A DNA stretch of 64,000 nt, from positions 8,224,251 through 8,288,250 of the forward strand of contig OX463838.1 of the NCBI GenBank assembly GCA_949825065.1. Reading direction: 5' to 3'. How positions within the stretch are numbered: the stretch's first letter is position 1; every line of letters starts with the position of its first letter. The notes below the pieces were generated by a model, which ran no database searches, had not been told where the DNA came from, and was given only the letters and a program-made list of their open reading frames with translations. Below are positions 1-8,600 of the stretch, piece after piece. Source of the stretch: Odontocerum albicorne. Lineage: Eukaryota > Arthropoda > Insecta > Trichoptera > Odontoceridae. Made by a program: the position numbers and the translations under genes.

Positions 1-869
1 GTCCAAATGAGGCTGTTACACCAGAAAACATAAAAAAACCCTCAAAGTCGTGATGGAAAATCGCAAAGTAAAGTTGCGTGAGATAGCTGACATCCTGAAG
101 ATATCATTTGGTTAAGTTTACACTATTTTACATGAACATTTGTTCATGAAAAAGCTTTTTTCGAAATGGGTGCCGCGTTTGCTCACAATGGAACAGAAAC
201 AACAACGCATCGATGATTCAGAACGCTGTTTGGCACTGTTTACGCGAAATAAACAGGAGTTTTTGCATCAGTATGTGACAATGGATGAAACTTGGATCCA
301 CCACTATACTCCGTAATCAAATCGGCAGTCAGCTGAGTGGAGAGCAGCCGGTGAAAGTCGTCCGGGAAGGTTATGGCCTCCGTATTTTGGGATGCGCATG
401 GTATAATATTCATCGATCACCTTGAAAAGGGAAAAACCATCAATAGCGAATATTACATAGCATTATTGGAGCGTTTGAAGGCAGAAATTGCAAAAAAACG
501 GCCCCATATGCACCGTGTCACAAGTCGATGGTAACGATGGCCAAATTGCATGAGTTGAACTTCGAATTGCTTCCGCACCCACCGTATTCTCCAGATTTGG
601 CCCCCAGCGACTATTGGCTGTTCGCAGACCTCAAAAAGATGCTCCAGGGAAAGAGATTTGGCTCCAATGAAGAAGTGATTGCCGAAACTAACGCCTATTT
701 TGAAACCAAAGATAAATCGTTCTACACGGCTGGCATAGAATAGTTAGGAAAGCGTTGGAATGAACGTATCACTCTTGAAGGAGACTATGTTGATGAATAA
801 AGAAGAATTTTGGCAAACAAATGTTGTTTTAGTAGTTAGTCCCGGGACTTATTGATCGATGTGTTAGAA
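1..869 (+). mobile_element. Mariner transposon relic, 3' two-thirds
   Basis: A decayed Tc1/mariner-superfamily transposase runs left to right and is cut by the window edge. Visible blocks are MDETWIHHYTP near 280-318 (first catalytic Asp region), ASVFWDAHGIIFIDHL near 370-425, and the intact frame 528-743 with HPPYSPDLAPSDYWLF (third catalytic Asp, DD34D-like spacing) ending in GDYVDE near 780-800. The frame is broken by stops (about 114 and 316) and by a frameshift just before 528 that removes the middle Asp block. The sequence CCCGGGACTTATTGATCGAT at 841-860 looks like the mariner terminal inverted repeat. No active protein can be made from it. It lies downstream of the last visible p115 exon, probably in a p115 intron. 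Confidence 0.85.
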
Positions 870-929
870 GACCAAAATTAAAAAAACTCTAAAACCGCAG
901 AGCTTTGAATTCTGTACGATCATTTTGGC

Positions 930-1425
930 ATGAATAAAGTGAGAGCAAGATGGATGCCAAAACTCTGGAATGCTGTCCAAAGACAACGACGTATTAAATG
1001 ATGCAACGAATTTTGAATGTTCTGCAATGGGAAAGAAAAAGAAATAATTGAGTCAATTGCCACGAGAGATGAAACTATGGTGTTTTACCATGATCCTCTG
1101 TCGAAAAGGGACTCGGTGGAGTGGCACCGTTTGGGATTACCATGGTCTAAAAAGCTAAGATGACAAGACCAAAAAATTCTACTTCAGAGAGAAAAACTAT
1201 GGTTACTGGCGAGTATTATGCGCTATTAATGTACAAATTAAAGGATGCCATAAAAACAAATTGAGTTGAGGATAGCTGTCACGAGGCGTGAGATTATTGC
1301 ATGATAATGTGCCAGTGCATACTTCTGTTACTGCAATTCACAATGTGGTTTCCAAGAATTGAATCACCCAGCCTATAGTTCTGATTTGGCCACGAGTGAT
1401 TATTTTTTATTTTAAGTGATGAAAA
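930..1425 (+). mobile_element. Second, older mariner/Tc1 transposase relic
   Basis: A separate and more degraded transposase in the same orientation as the preceding element. The readable pieces are LLHDNVPVHTS near 1289-1325 (second catalytic Asp block) and, after a frameshift, PAYSSDLATSDYFLF near 1369-1414 (third block). Stops and shifts are frequent. Its residues differ clearly from those of the element at 1-869, so it is a different family member rather than part of the same insertion. No terminal repeats were recognised. Confidence 0.7.
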
Positions 1426-1934
1426 AGTGATCTCCACAGTATTACACCATTTTGAAAATAAAACTTCACAATATTTTTCAGCGGTATTGAAAATTTTATT
1501 CTAATCATTCTAAAAGAAGCACATCTCAGTGTTGATTTTTTTTGTAAATACAGTATATTTAGATAGCTACACTCTCCCAAAAAATTAAGCCTGAGATTAC
1601 ATTCCTTCATGGGGTAATATGCCTTAAAAAATTCAAAATTTGTCAAATTTTTAGGTGGATTTTGACTATTTTGGATGCAAATTTCATTAAATAAGTATGA
1701 GACAAAATATTTAAGCTGTTTTTTCCTGAATAAAATAGTTTTTGTTTCATTAACCTAGGATTTACCAGTTCTGAGTAATATAAGCTATCGTAAACCCCTA
1801 CAAACGCAAGAATCAGCGTGTGTCATAAAACAAAAATGGCTGCCATCGGAGTAAGAAAAAAAATATAAAATATGACTGTAATCATGTAGGAATCCACAAA
1901 CAAAAATCATTTAATTATAAAATAGTCAAGCAAA
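1426..1934. other. AT-rich intronic DNA, no feature seen
   Basis: No coding frame, paired terminal repeat or tandem repeat stands out. The final exons of p115 were looked for here on the minus strand and not found. Confidence 0.5.
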
Positions 1935-2315
1935 ACCCATTGGATGACTTGAAATGGACGGACCCAAATCTTATCCATACATATATATCATCAGGCCGTG
2001 TCCCTTGCAGGGTAGACAGAGAGAACAGATTTGCAAACTTTTCTATCCACACACAAAACTTTCACCTCCTCTACATTCATAAATCTCAACATGCACAATC
2101 TTCTATTATTCATACTTCTCACTTTATCTTCTTTAAAAATCTGGTCCATTTGATCCAGCTATATTTTCCTCGGTCTACCTCTTCCACGCGCATCTTGCAC
2201 TTCTGACTTGTGTATTCGTTTAGTCATGCATTCATTACTGATATCTCCTACCCTTACCCTTCTTTTAATGTCTCTTTCAACTTTTACTGTCCATCACACA
2301 TAAACATATTGCTCA
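1935..2315 (-). mobile_element. Non-LTR retrotransposon 3' tail (truncated)
   Basis: This is one of about ten antisense copies of the same LINE C-terminal region in the window. Read on the minus strand it gives the basic patch GRGRPRK (complement of about 2165-2185) and, closer to 1990, the region that in better copies reads CQDRKVW. The segment is frame-broken and 5' truncated. It lies in the p115 region in the same orientation as the gene. Confidence 0.7.
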
Positions 2316-2452
2316 GATTATCAATTAACTTTAATTGAAGTCTCAGCTATTTTGAAGTAGTATTATTTTCATTTTATTTGGGAATTATTTTAGAGCATAA
2401 GTATTGCGAAAGTTTGCATAAAAATATTTGAAAAAAAAAAAACAAATCTTAC

Positions 2453-2643
2453 TTGCAGCTCTAAAGTTTTTCTTGACATCTGTTCCATTTGCGAATTGAG
2501 CTCTTGGAGTTTAGCATCCTGTTGTCTTATGAGAGTCTTGTATTGCTGTAACATGGGAGTGTCTTCACTGAGCCGCCCTTCAGCATTGGATTCAGTTGGG
2601 GAGTTATTTGTTTGTGCAACTGAGAGTGATCCACTAATTAAAC
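2453..2643 (-). CDS. p115: p115 exon 6 (end of head, start of coiled coil)
   Basis: The acceptor TTTTAG at 2649-2644 and the donor GTAAGA at 2452-2447 bound 191 nt. The exon takes two bases to finish a Ser codon left open by exon 5, then reads LISGSLSVAQTNN, a Ser/Asn-rich linker, and then MLQQYKTLIRQQDAKLQEL with the heptad pattern of a coiled coil. A later AG nearer the exon (TTAATTAG) would give the wrong frame, so the upstream acceptor is chosen. It ends in phase 0 after LELQ, so at least one more coding exon must follow. Confidence 0.88.
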
Positions 2644-5600
2644 CTAAAATTCATTCACATATTTTAATCGACCCGGATAATTCAGATAAAAAAATATTTG
2701 AAAAGTGAAATAATGAAAATTAAACTTTAAAATGACACGAATTTCTTCACTAGAATTAAAAATTGAGCTAGGTAAAAACACACGTAGTACGTTATCATGT
2801 TAAATTATACCTTATACAAATAAAAAAGTGATAGAAATATCTGACTGATTTTATTTAATATAATACATGCTTTCCTTTTTAGAAAGGTTGTCATTGTTGC
2901 TGGGCCTCATAGTTGAGGATCTCCTCGCCATTCCAACGTCAATTCAGTTGAAAAGCAAAGCTGCGCCATCAGAGTTTTTTATCTTTTTATTCTTGAAGTG
3001 AGAGAATCGTTGCACACCAGCCAACTCACTAACCACACTGCTGTATTGGATCCGGTGGTACAGAAAAATGAGATGGTCGGAGCACTCTCGCATATTTTTT
3101 CTCCTTTTTTTGAAAGAATAGATATGACTGAAGTCATAAGTATCCTTATACCCTCGAATACTAAACGGAACAAAAGCCTGTGTCATTTGATGGGAAAATA
3201 GCACAGTGTGGGGTTTAAATTGATGACCTTCCGCATGAAAGTCCAGTTACCATGAAAGTCCAGTTACCATGCGTTACCATGCACCTTATGTTCAGTATGC
3301 TACCATGCAACCAGGTAAATTATATACATTTAAACAAAACTTACTTTCCAATACTTTGAATGCTTTGCAAAATTCATAATCAAGCAGTAACTCTCCCATG
3401 CCTTTGGCCCTAATTTGCGGTTGTTTGCCAGCTCTGCTGTACATTTCATGTTTAGAAACCTCTCCAAGTTTGGCAACAAATGTCTCCAGTCCAATTCTTT
3501 TGACTAATAATTGCTTAAGGCCATCTTTAGTGTAGCTTTCGACGGAATCATCATTGAAGTGGATGCATAGAGCCAATAAGAAAGCGCTCATGCCTTGCAA
3601 GAGGTACTCATTGTCATCATGTTCATTGGAACATATCTGAGCCACGAGGTGAGCAACGCTGCCTGGAACATTGAGGAATGCGCTGATCGCTGAGGGACAC
3701 TGACTTACCCACATAGATAGCAACATCAGTAAAGCAACCTGCACAGAAATATAGCAATTAGTATAGCTTAAACGGGTTTTTATTTTTAACCTATTCTGTT
3801 TCTATAAAATTAATAAAATTTTTGAGAATGGGAATATGGGAATGGTTCATGACCCCAAACCGGGATCAATGAGTTGGGAAACCCTGTGGTGTGGGGGGGA
3901 GCCCTAGGGGCCAAAGGCCAGGAAAGATTTTCAAAGAAAGATTTCATAAAGAATAACATGATTTCATCAAGAACAGCAGTGATAGACATGTATATTAAAA
4001 TTAACTTTAAATTAAAATGAACTAAAATAAAAATTTATTGTGAAGGGCGGGTCTTTAAGCTTGTTAGCAAGGGGGCCTAAATTTCTAGATCTTGGTATAA
4101 CTCCAAGATTTATAAAATGTCCGTACAACAGCCATAAAATATAAAACAAATATAGGGTCTTTCAAATTGAGCGGTTTTTTTAATTCTTGGATAAAACACA
4201 GATGGCGTCGTGAACTTGCCTGGGTCTTGTGACATTTGAGAAGTGTATTGTATGGCATTTATAAAAATGGAGTCGTATACAATACAACAAAGCGTTTAAA
4301 ATTGTTGAATTATTTTATGAATTGTAATCTCCGGAAACGGTGATGTTAATTGGCTACCAAGATCATGTGATCTGACACTGTTGGACTATTTTCTCTGAGG
4401 TTATGTGAAAAGCCAGGTCTATAAGAATGATCCCGATCAATTCCTGAGCTGAAGGACGAAATTATTCGCGTTATTGGTGAGTTAGAACCGCAATTATGCC
4501 AAGATGTCATCGAAAATTTTGACAAAAGAGTGGACATCTGTAGAGCTGCAAGAGGTGGACATTTGGTGGATATTGTTTTTTGTGTTTAAATGTCATACAT
4601 TTACTTCAATAACCAATAAAAAGTTTTTTGAAATCAAACCAAATTGTGTGTTTTATTCAAGAATTTAATAAAAAAAACCGCTCAATTTGAAAGACCCTAT
4701 ATAATAAATAATGAAAATCAAACCTTTGAATGAAGTTTAGTTCCCTGCTGCAGAAGTATTGTAACTTGATGTAAAAGTGATACAGGAGATGAGTCTACAT
4801 TAGTGGCTAACAATACTCGGAGCAACTGCTCTTTCTGCATGGGATTGTCGATGAGCGCATGCATCAGAGAGACAGCGGAAAACCAATTAGAAAGGGAGTC
4901 TGTGCTAAACAGTCCTCCACACAGCAGCTGCCCCATAGTCAGTGTGGAGACCTCCGTTGTTGACGGGAGGAGTGTCTGCACTAGCTGAGCTTGGCCCATT
5001 TCATTACGATACAAGAAACACTCTAAACAGTAAACAACTGCACATCTGCAACAAAAAATTTACTCTTTCAATGTAAGTGTATTTTAAAGAATATTTTAAC
5101 TTCGAAATTTTTTGTAAAAATAGAAGAACTGATCTTTTTTATATTTTCCACATTACACAGATTTCTCCTGTTACATAATGTGGACTCGATTAATTTTCAT
5201 TCATATGGAAGAATTCTTCTCATAGTGCTAGGCGGTAACCGAGAATATATCCACTGTGTCACTCAATTGATTCAATATCTCTCAACTGCATGTCACTGAG
5301 TGATTGGTTCCATAAGTTGATACATAGAATAGAGCAAGGGTCTCCAAACTACGGCTAGCGAGCCAACACCGGCCCGCGAGCACCACCAATCCGGCCCGCG
5401 GTAACGAGCTGGATATGCCCGGTATCAGGCCCGTCATAATTTATTTTGATTACATTGTAAAATTTACAATGTGACTAAATCATACAAAATAATAATCAGA
5501 TGTTTTTATTTAACGACCAATTAAGAAACACAATAACTGACATACATAATGAAATTGAACATTTTAACTGTAATTAATTATATGAGATTTATCCTAAAAA

Positions 5601-8600
5601 CTTACAATAAGTGACATATCATACATAGGTAATTCATATAATGAAATTAAACATTATAATTATGATTAATGAGATTTATGTAGCTGTAACTTTCCACTGA
5701 CAATTGTTTGAAGTTGTGGATCAAGTTTACTAGTGGAAATTATCAGCAGCGACTTCAAATTCTTATCAGTTAATTTGGATCTGTAAATATTTTTTGTATA
5801 TTTCATTTTGGAGAATGTTTTTTCACACAGATAAGTAGTGCCGAAAGCGGAAAAAAGCCACGAGCAAATTTATGCAACTGATCAAACTGTGCGAGTGGAA
5901 GACTCTTATAAAATTCCAGCAATTAATTTTTTTTTTTAAATATCGCTACACTAACCGTAAGTACCAATCGAAATTGCGAACGGAGCGGAGTCCAACCCCG
6001 CACCCTGTGCCATAGATATCTCACTCGCCGGCTAGTCTCAATACAAAAATTTGCGCGTAATTATAAAACTACAGTATGTTGGTATGATGAGCTAGCTAGG
6101 TCTTGGCCCTTGGGACTTAGTGGAGGAGTCAGTGTGGCTCTTAGGCTAAAAAGTTTGGAGACCCCTGGAATAGAGATTGATTTCTTGCACCGTTATAATT
6201 GTCAGGAACATAAAAACTAAGTGTCTCTAATATTACGAGACAGTTGAAACTACATTGCCGTACTTTTAATATGAATAATGCAATGGACTCTTGCCTTCTT
6301 GTATCGAGGCTTCTATAATTGCATACTGTTAAAAATTCTATATGGTATGTATATTTTGGATAATCACCCTTTCTTTCATACCATAAGTATCTCGTGAACT
6401 TTTTATATTTGTTACAGTATATTTTTGTATTTGTAGTGGGGGAAACCCAAAGTTCCAAGGCATATATATTCTAGTTAAGAACAAATGAAATAATTATACA
6501 AATTTCACAGGATATCAAAGTCTTGAGATATTCTAATCACAAAATCTAGAAGTTTGTAACAGTGAAATACCAGTTGTGAAATATAATTAGCAAATGTCAA
6601 TCCAGTATCAAAAGTTACGCCCCAAATCCTTGAATTAGGTTACTATACTTGAGAAAATGTAGGATGGTACCTGTGACATTTGAAATGTCATGTCTCAAAG
6701 GGAAGGGGTAAAATCGTTTTTTTTTAGAAATCTAATAGTTTTTTTCTAAATCGAATTTTTTTTTTTTTTTTCTAAACTGACGTTTTAATTCCTAATTTTC
6801 ATTATACTGACTTTCTGATGTGTTGTATGATTTGTATCGATCTTTAAATAGGCCAAGATTCACTATGAATTAATACTAATTATGAACATTTAATTTTATG
6901 TATAAAAAAATCGAAAACCCAATTATCGTATACCCAATCCCTAGCCAATGCAGACTAACGTAGTGACTTTTGACAAACGTCACCAAATATTATTTGATTT
7001 TAACAAACTGCTACATTTTTGCTAATTTGTAACAAGATGTATTCATTTGTCATTATTGTTAGTTTTATGTAATGTATTTCACTAAATAACTTGCTATTTA
7101 TTAGAATCGAGGCTTATATTAAACTTGATAAAATAATTAAAATTACTGAACGTCGTTACAAGGTTGTATTGTGGCAAATTTGTGAAACGTCACAGGGACC
7201 ATGCTACATTTTCTTTAGTATAGATGTAATTTTTTTGCCTAAATTGTGTATAGATGGTGGATTGGTGAAGATGATCAACTTAAATAGAGATGATTGCGTT
7301 CAGACTAGGAAATAAGAGAATCTATATTGTGTTGTTGCAGTTTCAAGTGTAATTTATATTTTTTAAGAGAAATTTATTTTTTGTACTAAACTTCTACTAC
7401 TTTAGTTCCGAGTTATCTGATATTTTAAAAATAATTTTCAATACATTTTGACTTACCTAAGGGAAAATGGTTGTTTCTCATTTACCATTGACATTAGCAG
7501 CACAACAATGGCAGGCCTCGGAGGATTTGACGGCGCCAAGACATTACTTAAATATTCTTGATTGCTCGCATTTCCCCTTATTACTTCTCCGACAGTATTG
7601 ATAGTTTCAGTTAAGATATCAGCAGGAACACCACTGACCATCAGCATGTTACAAAGCATATCCAATAGGTGCACATTTCGCATTATCTTTTGACAACTTG
7701 AAACAATATTGGCAGAATTCAAAGGAGAAACTAAAGTTCTGACAAGCTGCAGCATGCAATGGACATTTGAAACCTTCTGAGGAGACCAGCCTAACTCATC
7801 GGTTGTGTCGGGTGTATTGAACATTGGCAGCATGCGCTGTATGTAGCTGCCTTCCTTGAAAAAGTTCTGGTTACTAGCGTTATTTTTAAGTAAATTCAAC
7901 ATTAAAAGGAGACAATCTTCTACCACTATTCCGCCATCTGAGAATCCTTCCGCTGTAATTACATCGAATAAACGATCAAAGGCATTTTCAAAGGCGACAA
8001 TTTTCTGAATATTGGCATTGCCTTTTGTTAGTTGAATTAATAATAACAAAGCATCATTTCGAATAACTTCTCTACTGTCACTTAATAAGTCCATGAGTTT
8101 TGAGACTCCCATGGGACTGACGAGGATTATTTCTTGAATGTCTTTGGGTCTGTTTTCTAGTAAAGCACAAAGCAATCGAACTGTAGGAAGCCTCACTCTA
8201 AAATCGTATTCTTCGAGAAGTTCTAATATAAGCTTAACATTCTGGGGATTTTTGAGAAACATTTCAGTGAATTGCTCCCCGATGTTCAGAGGAATCGCTG
8301 GATTCTCTTGTTCTTCTTCAAACTGTTCCTGTGATGTTATATTGCATAGTGTATCTAGTGCATAACTCACTATTTCACAATCAGCCCGATCCAATTCCAA
8401 GACCTGAAATAAATTAATATATTATTTTAGACATTTATATTACGAGATTTTTTTTCCTTCATAGAGTTGAAACAGAGAGCTGTTAATTAGAACGAGAAAT
8501 AAACATAGCTCATTATCATGGACCGATTCAAGACTCTAATAAGAGTGAGATTAGGAAGAGGTCAACCAGTTTGTCTAACTACGTGCTCATATTTTGAGGA

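Noticed and set aside
2600..2640. Acceptor TTAATTAG for p115 exon 6
   Set aside because: Joins exon 5 in the wrong frame and hits a stop; the TTTTAG six codons upstream fits phase 1.
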